Below, one piece after another: positions 14,860-22,325 of a stretch of 64,000 bases of DNA. The stretch lies in NCBI GenBank assembly GCA_963764305.1, contig CAVXSD010000006.1, forward strand, positions 310,001-374,000. Reading direction: 5' to 3'. The notes under the pieces are model-generated. The model was not told where the DNA came from, ran no database searches, and saw only the letters and a program-made list of their open reading frames with translations. The DNA comes from Bog-473 sp963764305 (GTDB lineage Bacteria > Actinomycetota > Acidimicrobiia > Acidimicrobiales > RAAP-2). Every line of letters begins with the position of its first letter. Positions within the stretch are counted from its first letter, which is position 1. Both the position numbers and the translations under genes were made by a program.

Positions 14860-16242
14860 TCACGCCGTACGTATTGCCGCACCTTGATCTAATGACACGT
14901 AGGCGCTCTGCTGGTCGTAGGTCTGAGGCTCCACCACACCAAGAGCGCCCGAGAAGTCGTTGTTCTTGATGGTGTCGAAGACGCCGTTGAAGAGGTCCAT
15001 GACGTACTCCATGGGCGTGTCGCAGAGGCTTCTCGGCTCTGGATAATGGTCAGGTCCAGCGCCGCAGAGGGGGAAGACGTTGTTCTCCATGTCCAGTCCG
15101 GCGACGCTGTAAATCGACATGGCCGGGGTCGAGCCCCCACGATACGGCGCCCCGTAGCCGCCCGTTCCCATCTGGTTGCCCTTGATGGTGAGCCAGATGT
15201 TCAGGTAGGGCTGGGTGGTGGCGTAGGTCGGCGTGCCGACGATTTCGAAGAGCGGGCCGTACCCGTTCAGCGTGTTGCCGCTAATGGTGACGTGTTGCTC
15301 CTGTACGCCAGGTGTTTGACCCTGGTCGGAAACGAACCAGTCGCTACCGTTCCAGTTATTCCACGTGCTGTTTTCTATCGCGATATCGTCCTCTGCAGCC
15401 CAGTACGGCGTGCCATCGGCGTTAAACGGAGTTGAGTAATCGTCATACTCAAGGACCATTGCGTCTTCGTTGATGTTCGTGAACGTGTCGTTGTAGACCA
15501 GGAAGCCGTCCACGGATTCAATCGTCAGACCGTGATAGCCGCCGTTCTGGAACGTTGATCCAGTGATCCAGATGTTCTTGTTCAGCGCGTCGCTTGTCGT
15601 CTCGACGTCATACGGTGGACTGAGGTAAACGAAGTCACCTTGGATATTGCTCATGGTGATGCCGAACATCCAGACACCGTTGTTCGCTTCCAGCTCAACT
15701 CCGTAGTCGCCCTCGTCGCTGTTGCCGAAGCCAGCGCTGAGTGCGCCGTATATGTTCAGGTTCTCTATCACCAGGTTGGTGTTGAGCCACAGCTGGAGAA
15801 TGGGGCTGTACGATGCCGCTGGTGCCGTCGGCTGCATGAGTGTTGATCCGTTGGCGTTGATCGTCAGCCCCGTCTTGCTCTGGATGGTGAGGGACCCCTC
15901 AACATTCCAACACGATCCCTTTGGCATCGTCAGCGTGGAGTTAGCTGGCTGGCTGTTGATCCAGCTCTGTAGCGTTGCAGTGCTGTCGGTGGTCGTGCCG
16001 CAGGTTGATGTTGGCGCCGACAGGGTGACGGCTGCGGTTGGTTCGGTCGATGAAGTGGTGACACATGAGGCCAACACGGACAAGCGGTTCAGCGGGCGAT
16101 CCAGGGCCGAGCGTGCTCCTGCTCGGGCCTTGATCTCGCTAAGGAGGATTTGGTAGCCAAGATGTTGACCCGAGTGTCGCAGCCTCTCCTTGTCACTGAC
16201 TACTGCGTCACTGACTACTGCGACATGTGTGAGGTGAGGCAT
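14860..16242 (-). CDS. secreted right-handed parallel beta-helix protein
   Basis: About 460 residues. From residue ~100 on it has the repeating short beta-strand pattern of right-handed beta-helix (pectate-lyase-like) proteins: LTIQSKTGLTINANGSTLM, LVIENLNIYG, NIWITGSTFQNGGYHGLTI, IAIENSTWNNWN, HVTISGNTLNGYG and LDMENNVFP. It is rich in Asn, Thr and aromatic residues. A lipobox-like LSVLASC precedes the mature part, but the hydrophobic stretch before it is weak and no good start lies there. The ATG at 16242 (GAGG 7 nt upstream) is used, and the frame is open to a TTG at 16341. It may bind or cut a surface polysaccharide. Codon use is less GC-biased than in the neighbours, suggesting transfer. 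Confidence 0.7.
   Translation of the reverse strand: MPHLTHVAVVSDAVVSDKERLRHSGQHLGYQILLSEIKARAGARSALDRPLNRLSVLASCVTTSSTEPTAAVTLSAPTSTCGTTTDSTATLQSWINSQPANSTLTMPKGSCWNVEGSLTIQSKTGLTINANGSTLMQPTAPAASYSPILQLWLNTNLVIENLNIYGALSAGFGNSDEGDYGVELEANNGVWMFGITMSNIQGDFVYLSPPYDVETTSDALNKNIWITGSTFQNGGYHGLTIESVDGFLVYNDTFTNINEDAMVLEYDDYSTPFNADGTPYWAAEDDIAIENSTWNNWNGSDWFVSDQGQTPGVQEQHVTISGNTLNGYGPLFEIVGTPTYATTQPYLNIWLTIKGNQMGTGGYGAPYRGGSTPAMSIYSVAGLDMENNVFPLCGAGPDHYPEPRSLCDTPMEYVMDLFNGVFDTIKNNDFSGALGVVEPQTYDQQSAYVSLDQGAAIRTA
16193..16222. repeat. 15-bp tandem duplication
   Basis: The 15-mer GTCACTGACTACTGC occurs twice head to tail, directly upstream of the beta-helix domain and inside the doubtful N-terminal part of that frame. 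It adds five residues. Such a fresh duplication could also explain why the N-terminus looks wrong. Confidence 0.75.
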
Positions 16243-16423
16243 CCCGACCCTCGTGTCCAGCCGCGCGGGGCTTCGCCCCGAGCAAATCGGAAGAAAAGTG
16301 CAAGAGTATGCATGTACGAGGTAGCGCAGGCGCGCAAACAAATGCCGTCAGATGGCGACACCGACCTCGCGCAGGTCGCTGCATTGGTGGCCGCGGGCTC
16401 CGCTGATGCCGTCTGGCGGCTCG

Positions 16424-17266
16424 TTAGGCCCCGTCAGGCTGCTGTGGCGGGGCTTGACCAGTGACCAGTGCGCCAAGTCCTTCCAGCGACCCGTGCACGG
16501 CCATTGAGCTTTGCCGAATGGCGATGTCGGCGTCGGCCAGTTCGCTCGCCGTCGGCGAGCGAGCGCCCTCGCGCAGGAGGCGGTCCGCGTCCACCGCAAA
16601 CGCCGCGGCACGCAACGTATCTGCGCTACTGATTGCCGCGCGGCGTGTCTCACTCGTCGGCGCCTCCGCTGCGGCGCGCTCGAGCGAGCTGGCGGCGTCG
16701 GTGACCCGGGTCCGCACTGCTTCCCAGTGGGCTGTGGGGGAGGTGTCGCCGCCCGAGGTCGGGAGCAGCCGCTGGACGACGAGAGCTGCCTCGAGTGTCC
16801 TTCTGGTCTTCTCGCACCAGGCTCGGAGAGCTCGTTGCCGGCTTCTCCGGTTCAACAAGATGATCACTGCCCCAGCAGCGGCCCCCACGAGCAGCACCGC
16901 GATGATCCATCCCCAGGGTGCGGAGGTCTCCTCGGGGGAGTTCACCGGGCCCGACGTCGTAGGCGGTGCCGCCGTGGGCGTCGGCGCTTCGGTCGGAGTG
17001 GTCCTCGGTGGCCGGCTCGTGGTCGTCCGTGGTGGCCGGCTCGTGGTCGTCGTCGAGGGCTCTGCGATGGCGGAGGACTCCGAGGTTGCTGTGGTGGTCG
17101 TGGTGGTGCTGCCGATGGGCTCACTGGTCGAGCTCGCGATCGGACGCGACACACTCGGTCCGCCCGATCCCGATCCCGATCCGCACCCTGCCACCACCAG
17201 CGCGGCCGTGGCCAGCAGCCCGGCCATTCCGAACCGACGGAGCAGCATGATCCTCGTGCGCAGCAT
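16424..17266 (-). CDS. lipoprotein with Thr/Pro-rich linker, a transmembrane helix and a helical cytosolic domain
   Basis: 280 aa from the ATG at 17266, placed by GGAGGTGAGG just upstream. The N-terminus MLRTRIMLLRRFGMAGLLATAALVVAGC is a lipoprotein signal with lipobox VVAGC. Next comes a Gly/Ser run and a long Thr/Pro-rich linker with two copies of SRPPRTT. One transmembrane helix, WGWIIAVLLVGAAAGAVIILL, follows near residue 125, then a basic stop-transfer RRSRQRALRAW and a 130-residue all-helical domain rich in Ala and Arg. A lipid anchor plus a transmembrane helix would put the linker outside and the helical domain inside. No known domain is recognised; similar layouts occur in actinobacterial envelope proteins of unknown role. 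Confidence 0.75.
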   Translation of the reverse strand: MLRTRIMLLRRFGMAGLLATAALVVAGCGSGSGSGGPSVSRPIASSTSEPIGSTTTTTTATSESSAIAEPSTTTTSRPPRTTTSRPPRTTPTEAPTPTAAPPTTSGPVNSPEETSAPWGWIIAVLLVGAAAGAVIILLNRRSRQRALRAWCEKTRRTLEAALVVQRLLPTSGGDTSPTAHWEAVRTRVTDAASSLERAAAEAPTSETRRAAISSADTLRAAAFAVDADRLLREGARSPTASELADADIAIRQSSMAVHGSLEGLGALVTGQAPPQQPDGA

Positions 17267-17400
17267 CCTCACCTCCGTCCGCCTACTCGTCTGCGAGCGT
17301 TGAGGAACAGCCACGTTGAGGAACATGCCACATCGGCCAGCGAGAATCCAGGGTCAAAGGATCCCCGACAGCGAGATACGGGCCTCTCGATCTTGCGATA

Positions 17401-17478
17401 GCTCGTGCGACTCCACTGGAGCACAGACAGCTCGTGCGACTCCACTGGAGCACAGACAGACAGACAGGCAGACAGACG
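17401..17478. repeat. 29-bp tandem duplication followed by a GACA microsatellite
   Basis: A 29-bp unit starting GCTCGTGCGACTCCACTGG is present twice without mismatch (17401-17429 and 17430-17458). It is followed by a run of GACA/GGCA tetramers to about 17478. The flanks 17267-17400 and 17479-17707 hold no supported gene. Confidence 0.85.
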
Positions 17479-17707
17479 GCCGAGGGTCCCGGTCCGCCAT
17501 CGCCGTGTCGAAGCACTCCTGGCGCACCGGGCAATCCGCCACAGATCGCCCGGCCGCTCTTCTCGGTAGGCCGCTCCTCCGCCCGCCGCTGTATCAACAA
17601 GGGACCTGCAGCTCTCTCAACGAAGGGGGACAACGTTGTCCCCGCGCCACCGGGTGTGGCTCGACCCAACCCCGTCCGCCTTTGGGGGTTGGGTCGCGGG
17701 AGGTCGG

Positions 17708-17815
17708 CTATGACTTGTCGGGGAGGTCCGTACAACAGCAGTCTGGATCCCCGCAGCGCTCGACCACCCGTCCCGCATCGACCAAGCAACCGCACTCGGC
17801 GCACCGCATTTCCAT
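17708..17815 (-). CDS. 35-aa cysteine-rich mini zinc-ribbon protein
   Basis: A short ORF below normal gene-finder limits: ATG at 17815, TAG at 17708-17710. The product begins MEMRCAECGCLVDAG and continues RVVERCGDPDCCC, so it has two knuckle-like Cys groups, CAECGC and CGDPDCCC, separated by about ten residues. Seven of 35 residues are Cys, as in compact zinc or iron-sulfur ribbons, and the frame shows the local codon bias. A GGAAG lies about 11 nt upstream of the start. The function is unknown; metal storage, redox sensing or an adaptor role are all possible. It stands alone, upstream of no obvious operon partner. Confidence 0.6.
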   Translation of the reverse strand: MEMRCAECGCLVDAGRVVERCGDPDCCCTDLPDKS

Positions 17816-17940
17816 CTGCCCGATTCTTCCACTTGATGGCGCACTGATCTACCGTCACGCCGTGAGCCCTGCCCACGCTCGCCACCGGCCCGCTGCAGGG
17901 ATTGTGTGTGAGATCTCAGGAGTTTTTGACGACGGGACCG

Positions 17941-19281
17941 CTACAACGCGGCGTAGATCTGCCACCGGTCCGGCACGCCTTTCAGTTCGTGTTCCCCCCG
18001 GTCGGTAAAGGACAGGCCAGAGCCCGCGACCAGGTCGCGCACGGTGCGCGACACCAGTACCTCGTGGGGCCCGGCCAGCGCGGCGACGCGCGCTCCGATG
18101 TGAGCCGAGATGCCGCCGATGTCGTCGCCGCGCAGCTCGATCTCGCCGGTGTGCAGCCCCGCCCGAACCTCAAGTCCAAGTTCGGGTGCGGCGTCTGCGA
18201 TCGCGAGGCTGCACGACACGGCCCGGGCCGGGCCATCGAATCGAGCGAGCACTCCGTCACCGGTGGACTTCACCAAAGTGCCCCGATAACGGTCGATCTC
18301 GCGTGCGACGAGCCGGTCATGGCGATCCAGGAGCTGTTTCCACGCGGTGTCGCCGAGCGTCGAAGCGCGAGCGGTCGAGTCGACGATGTCGGTATACAAC
18401 ACGGTCGCCAGCACACGGTCCGTAAAGCGTACTGGTCGCACGCCGGTGACGAACTCCTCGAAGTCGTCGACCCAATCGACGATCGCGCCCGTGGTTTGGA
18501 GAACGGAGAGGTGTGCATTGAAATCAATCGGCAGGAACCGAGCGCCTGGAATGTGCTGTGCCAGGTATTCGCCGCTCGGAAACGGCACCGTGTTGTCGTT
18601 CATCGCGTGCACCACGAGTGTCGGCACCGAGATAGCCGGGAGCACGGGCCGGACATCGATGAGCCCGTTCATCTCCATCAGCCGCGCCACTGCACCTGGG
18701 CTCGCGCATTCGATTTCTGCCTCTCCCAATGCGTCGCGGTTGTCGTCGGTGATTTCACCGGGGGGCAACAGGGTCTCCAGACACAGGCCGGTTCCCCAGT
18801 AGTCGTGGACGAGCTGGCGCGACATCGCCTGTTCTTCGGCCGTCGCTGCCCAAGGGTGATCGTCGGTGCGCCTGAACGTAGCGCACGCGCCGTACAACGT
18901 GAGAGAGTGGACGCGCTCGGGGAACGTCGCCGCGAAAAGAATCGACATCGGACCGCCCTCAGAGACGCCGATGAGCGCAGCTCGCTCCGACCCCACCGCG
19001 TCCATTACCGCACGGACGTCATCCATGCGGTCCTCTAGGGCGGGAATGTCAATGGACCGGTCGCTCAACCCTGTGCCGATCTTGTCAAAAGTGATCACGC
19101 GAGCGAAGCGCGACAGTCGTTCGAGCCAGGTGGCCGCGGTCGCCCAGTGCTCAGGATCGAGCGTCCGGTTGAGATTCGAGACGAACCCCGGGACGAACAC
19201 GACGTCGAGCGGACCGTCGCCGATCACCGCATATGCGACGTGTAAGTCACCCCGGCGCGCATAACGGACTCTGGGAGCCAC
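17941..19281 (-). CDS. alpha/beta-hydrolase fused to a class III nucleotide cyclase domain
   Basis: 446 aa from a GTG at 19281. Residues 1-270 are an alpha/beta hydrolase: FDKIGTGLSDR, nucleophile elbow GVSEGGP with Ser107, then VVHAMNDNTVPF and a His in FNAHLSV. Residues 285-446 are a class III adenylate/guanylate cyclase catalytic domain, with metal Asp298 in LYTDIVDST, Lys338 and Asp342 in VKSTGDGVLARF, and GDDIGGISAHIGARV. In the last motif the usual Asn of the transition-state Asn/Arg pair is His; the Arg is kept. This domain order is widespread in actinobacteria and largely uncharacterised. A small molecule hydrolysed or bound by the first domain may control cAMP output. No neighbour explains the signal. 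Confidence 0.92.
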   Translation of the reverse strand: MAPRVRYARRGDLHVAYAVIGDGPLDVVFVPGFVSNLNRTLDPEHWATAATWLERLSRFARVITFDKIGTGLSDRSIDIPALEDRMDDVRAVMDAVGSERAALIGVSEGGPMSILFAATFPERVHSLTLYGACATFRRTDDHPWAATAEEQAMSRQLVHDYWGTGLCLETLLPPGEITDDNRDALGEAEIECASPGAVARLMEMNGLIDVRPVLPAISVPTLVVHAMNDNTVPFPSGEYLAQHIPGARFLPIDFNAHLSVLQTTGAIVDWVDDFEEFVTGVRPVRFTDRVLATVLYTDIVDSTARASTLGDTAWKQLLDRHDRLVAREIDRYRGTLVKSTGDGVLARFDGPARAVSCSLAIADAAPELGLEVRAGLHTGEIELRGDDIGGISAHIGARVAALAGPHEVLVSRTVRDLVAGSGLSFTDRGEHELKGVPDRWQIYAAL

Positions 19282-19481
19282 GCTCTAATCCTCACACAAA
19301 ACCCGATCAGCCCTTCACCTCTCTATAGCCCGGGGCCTCGGGCGCCATGAGATTGCCAATCTCGGCGTCGTTCGTCGCCGTCGATGGTACGGCGGCGGTG
19401 TGACCGGGGCGCGACCGATCCGCCACACCCGGGCCATAAGATCTCAGGGGCACCTACGTCAGTCACGATGACAACGGGTGC

Positions 19482-19515
19482 AGCGGCCCCTCTTCCACCC
19501 GATCGAGGGGCCGCT
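19482..19515. terminator. GC-rich hairpin downstream of a small minus-strand ORF
   Basis: AGCGGCCCCTC and GAGGGGCCGCT form a perfect 11-bp stem with a 12-nt loop. There is no T-run on either side, so intrinsic termination is only possible, not shown. It lies 70 bp beyond the stop of the small membrane ORF at 19585 and 200 bp upstream of the hydrolase-cyclase start. The rest of 19282-19584 shows no gene. Confidence 0.45.
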
Positions 19516-19584
19516 TCGTGTGGCGGCCTCGGTCTACCCTCGCCCCCTGAACCGGGTGCCCGAGCCCGGGTCGGCGGCCCACAC

Positions 19585-19741
19585 CTAGCCGGCGATGTAG
19601 TTCCCCAGGTCCACGTGAAAGACCCCAATGAGGATGACCGCGCCCAGGACGATGCCAATCACCACCACCCACCAATACCGGGAGACCGGCTCCTTTTTCC
19701 GACTGGGTCGGTCCCTCGGTCCAAGCCAAAACCGAGCCCAT
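19585..19741 (-). pseudogene. small single-span membrane protein, apparently frameshifted
   Basis: The C-terminal 40 residues read KKEPVSRYWWVVVIGIVLG, then AVILIGVFHVDLGNYIAG: a basic juxtamembrane patch and one clear transmembrane helix. No start codon sits in that frame at a sensible distance. The ATG at 19741 (MGSVLAWTEGPTQSEK) is in the neighbouring frame and would join after one surplus base near the AAAAAGG run, giving about 51 aa. Whether the run is a sequencing error or a true lesion cannot be told. The function is unknown. Positions 19742-20009 hold nothing else I can support. Confidence 0.4.
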
Positions 19742-20009
19742 GCTCCACTGCGGCGGCCGTACGTCCTCGGGCTCTGAATCCGTCGTTCGCCTTCCCTGAC
19801 CGCACGTCCCGCCGGGCTACTTCTGCCAAGGTTGGCACACCTGTGCCAAAGACTGTCGCGCTCCAAACGGAATCCGACAAAACCCTTATCTGAAGCCTTC
19901 AATGTCACGTTGCGCGCGCACATTCTGCCCGTCCGCCAACAGTGCCCAGGCGCCGGCGGACACACGGCCCCGGAGGCGTGACCGTCACCTACAGGAAGGC
20001 AACGACACC

Positions 20010-20060
20010 ATGCACGATACCGACAAACCTATCGGTGGTGACACGACCACCACGGGGTGA
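20010..20060 (+). CDS. possible 16-aa peptide
   Basis: AGGAAGG stands 10 nt before an ATG that opens a 16-codon ORF, MHDTDKPIGGDTTTTG, closing with TGA at 20058-20060. The stop lies inside the left arm of the large hairpin that follows. The strong ribosome site is the only argument for it. It could be a leader peptide, a tiny protein or chance. Confidence 0.25.
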   Translation: MHDTDKPIGGDTTTTG

Positions 20061-20092
20061 TGGGTCCCTTCAAGAGGAAGGCATCACCCCGT
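20052..20092. terminator. long nested hairpin between converging units
   Basis: ACGGGGTGATG (20052-20062) pairs perfectly with CATCACCCCGT (20082-20092), and inside the loop CCTTC pairs with GAAGG. The result is an extended two-stage stem. It lies 36 bp beyond the stop of the minus-strand beta-helix gene and covers the end of the 16-aa ORF. No T-run follows on either strand. A bidirectional terminator or 3' mRNA stabiliser is the simplest reading. Confidence 0.55.
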
Positions 20093-20127
20093 AGTCGTCT
20101 AGAGCGGGATCAATCGAATGGCCGTGT

Positions 20128-21594
20128 TCAGCCGGTACATCCGGCGATGGTGCCTGTTGGCTCGCAGTTGTCCGGGTTGTTCCCACTGACGGACGTGGAC
20201 GCCAGGGTTACCGTTCCGCCGGAGTTGAATATGCCTCCTCCATGAGCTGCCGTGTTGCCGCTGACCTGGCTGTGATTCAGCGTGACGGGACCGCCGATCA
20301 GCGGCATCGGGCCACCAAGAGGCACCCCGTTAGCAATGCCGCCGCCAAAGCCACCGGCTCGGTTGTTGTTCACCTCGGTGTTGTTGAGGGTGAGGATGCC
20401 GGTGTTCACTGCGTTGGGAGGTCCTTCGGCGTTGATGATTCCCCCGCCCGAAGCGAACGGACCGCTTCCAGCAGCGGTGTTGCCGTTCACTTCAGACTTG
20501 TTGAGGGTCATCGACCCGTGGTTGACGATGCCGGCACCGCTCGTGTGGCTGGCCGTGTTGTTGTCGATGTTGCTGTTGTTTATGACAGCGTTGCCCCCGT
20601 TCGAGATGCCACCTGCGGCGATGGGCGGACCCTCCCCTGGGCCAGCGGTGGCAGTATTGCCGTCCACCTCGCTCTTGTTCAGAACGAGTTGGCTGGTACC
20701 CGGAGGTACGCCTCCGTTGCCGTTACCGCTGGAGATACCGCCCCCGTTCGGGGAGGTATTGCCGTCCACCTGACTGCTATTGAGGGTGACGGAGCCCAAA
20801 AGGTTTTGGATGCCTCCACCACCACCAGCGTTGGGGGCGGTGTTGCCGTCCACCTGGCTGTTGTTCAGGGTCAGGAAGCTGGTCGTGCCGGAGAAGTTCA
20901 TGTAGTCACCGTTGGCGATGCCACCTCCGACGAATCCCTGCGCGGTGTTGTTGTTCACCGTGCTGCTGTTGAGGGTCGCGGTCCCGAGGATGTTCACGAT
21001 CCCACCGCCACCGAGGCCGTTGTCTTGGGCGCCAAGGGTTTGACTGTTGCCCGTCACAGCGCTGTTGTTCAGTGTGAGCTTCGCCACACTGGTGGGGTCA
21101 AAGGTGGCGCTGGCGATCCCCCCGCCGCCTTGCACGGCTGTGTTGCCGCTCACCTGGCTGTGATTCAAGATGACCGTGCCGCCCATGTTCGCTATGGCGC
21201 CTCCGAAGTCGGAGGCGAATCCGCCGGTCAAGGTTACGTTCTGAAGCGACAGGTTCCCGCCTGGGCCGTCGACCTCGAAGATCCTGACTGCGCCCGACCC
21301 ACTGATCGTGGCGCCGTTGCCGTTCACGGCAAGGCTGGTCATGACCACGGGTAGGCCGTTCTCGCCGTTGTCGGGGGTCGTGGGGAGGGCGTAGGTGCAT
21401 CCGGAGGCGAGGCTGATGGTGCCCCCGCCAGCCTTGGCCGCGTTGATGGCGGCGATAAGCCCAGTCGCGCCACTGGAACATGGCACCACGGAGGACGGTG
21501 GTGCGGCGTTGGCCGTCGAGACTGGGGCGATTGTGAGGCCCAGAAGTACAGCTCCGGTCCCCATTGCCATCCTCAACAGTGAGGTCGTTTTCAT
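20128..21594 (-). CDS. secreted beta-helix repeat protein (polymorphic-outer-membrane-type repeats)
   Basis: 488 aa with a clear Sec signal, MKTTSLLRMAMGTGAVLLGL...STANAA, cleaved near residue 31. After CSSGATGLIAAINAAKAGG, a common opening for this family, more than ten repeats of about 35 residues follow. Their pattern is LNNSQVDGNTA...GGGIxN (for example LTLNNSAVTGN, LNSSTVNNNTA, LNKSEVNGNTA, LNHSQVSGNTA). They are expected to stack into a right-handed parallel beta-helix. There is no catalytic signature, autotransporter domain or sortase motif. The protein ends in a Cys pair (NCEPTGTIAGC). It is likely a surface or extracellular adhesin or scaffold. The gene is divergent from the 46-aa peptide ORF at 21755 and followed by the nested hairpin. 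Confidence 0.88.
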   Translation of the reverse strand: MKTTSLLRMAMGTGAVLLGLTIAPVSTANAAPPSSVVPCSSGATGLIAAINAAKAGGGTISLASGCTYALPTTPDNGENGLPVVMTSLAVNGNGATISGSGAVRIFEVDGPGGNLSLQNVTLTGGFASDFGGAIANMGGTVILNHSQVSGNTAVQGGGGIASATFDPTSVAKLTLNNSAVTGNSQTLGAQDNGLGGGGIVNILGTATLNSSTVNNNTAQGFVGGGIANGDYMNFSGTTSFLTLNNSQVDGNTAPNAGGGGGIQNLLGSVTLNSSQVDGNTSPNGGGISSGNGNGGVPPGTSQLVLNKSEVDGNTATAGPGEGPPIAAGGISNGGNAVINNSNIDNNTASHTSGAGIVNHGSMTLNKSEVNGNTAAGSGPFASGGGIINAEGPPNAVNTGILTLNNTEVNNNRAGGFGGGIANGVPLGGPMPLIGGPVTLNHSQVSGNTAAHGGGIFNSGGTVTLASTSVSGNNPDNCEPTGTIAGCTG

Positions 21595-21754
21595 GTGTTA
21601 CCCCCTGATCGTGACCCTGGGTGGTGCCCCCTCGTTCTTTACCTCCCGGGGTGGAGACCGCCTTGGTTGCTCCACTCACATGCTTGCAGACAGCGCCCTC
21701 CAATGCCCGGGCGTGCAAAGAGGCAGGCAAGCAGCCAAAAACGAGGGAACTGAC

Positions 21755-21895
21755 ATGAGGAGAATCAAGAATATGGTGGCGCAGCACCCCAAGCTGACGG
21801 CCGCCGGAGCGGCGGTGACGGCAACGGCTGGCACGACCATCGGACTCGCCATGACGTCGGGCGCCGCGTACGCCTGCTGCTACTGGAGGCGATAG
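21755..21895 (+). CDS. 46-aa secreted or membrane peptide ending in a Cys-Cys motif
   Basis: A short ORF with GAGGG 6-7 nt before its ATG. The peptide has a basic N-terminus (MRRIKNMVAQHPK), a hydrophobic stretch rich in Ala, Gly and Thr (LTAAGAAVTATAGTTIGLAM), a plausible signal-peptidase site GAAYA, and then a very short tail, CCYWRR. If cleaved, only a handful of residues including two adjacent Cys would leave the cell; uncleaved, it would be a small single-span protein with a Cys-rich tip. No modification enzyme, protease or ABC transporter is adjacent. It is divergent from the beta-helix gene with a 160-bp intergenic region. The function is unknown. Confidence 0.5.
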   Translation: MRRIKNMVAQHPKLTAAGAAVTATAGTTIGLAMTSGAAYACCYWRR

Positions 21896-22111
21896 AGAGA
21901 GTGGTAGCGGGGGATGTCCGGATGAGTCCCGCGCCACCGCCACCTGGTGTCTCCGCTTCCCCCTCCTGATCCTTGCCCGGACAGGGTTAACTCGGTAGCC
22001 GCGGACGGGGGGTGGCGCCCGATAGTCGTACTGGGGGGCCCGGTTGCACCCACGGGGCTGGTCCGACCAAGCCGACCACCGTGTTTAGGCCGTTTTACCT
22101 GGTCTCTTCTG

Positions 22112-22186
22112 TCGGGCTGCCGGGATTTGAACCCGGGACCTCTTGACCCCCAGTCAAGCGCGCTAACCAAGCTGCGCCACAGCCCG
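22112..22186 (-). tRNA. tRNA-Pro (anticodon GGG)
   Basis: A full cloverleaf can be drawn on the minus strand. Acceptor arms are CGGGCTG and CAGCCCG with discriminator A. The D-arm is GCGC...GCGC with loop AGCTTGGTTA. The anticodon stem is CTTGA/TCAAG with loop CTGGGGG, giving anticodon GGG. The T-arm is CCGGG-TTCAAAT-CCCGG. CCA is not encoded. The flanking 22187-22325 region has a 10-bp inverted repeat 5' of the gene, and disrupted ORFs lie beyond. tRNA 3' ends are frequent integration sites, and this one borders accessory sequence. Confidence 0.97.
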
Positions 22187-22195
22187 CTCCTGGTC

Positions 22196-22222
22196 AGGAC
22201 CCTGAAGCATGGTCAGGGTCCT
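22196..22222. repeat. 10-bp inverted repeat upstream of tRNA-Pro
   Basis: AGGACCCTGA (22196-22205) and TCAGGGTCCT (22213-22222) are perfect complements with a 7-nt loop, 10 bp before the 5' end of the tRNA. There is no T-run. It may be a processing signal for the tRNA precursor, or a terminator for minus-strand transcription arriving from upstream. Confidence 0.55.
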
Positions 22223-22325
22223 CACCCGAAATGGTCATTTGCTAACGCCTTGCTAACAAGGCCTTGTCAATCAACCACGCGAGAGGCTACTCAGTTCGGC
22301 GGGGGTTCACGGTTGCGTTCGCAGT

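Noticed and set aside
16150..16464. Plus-strand ORF of about 104 codons after an AAGGAGG
   Set aside because: Composition and the internal 15-bp duplication give no protein-like pattern, and it lies opposite the doubtful N-terminus of the beta-helix frame. The ribosome-like site is probably chance.
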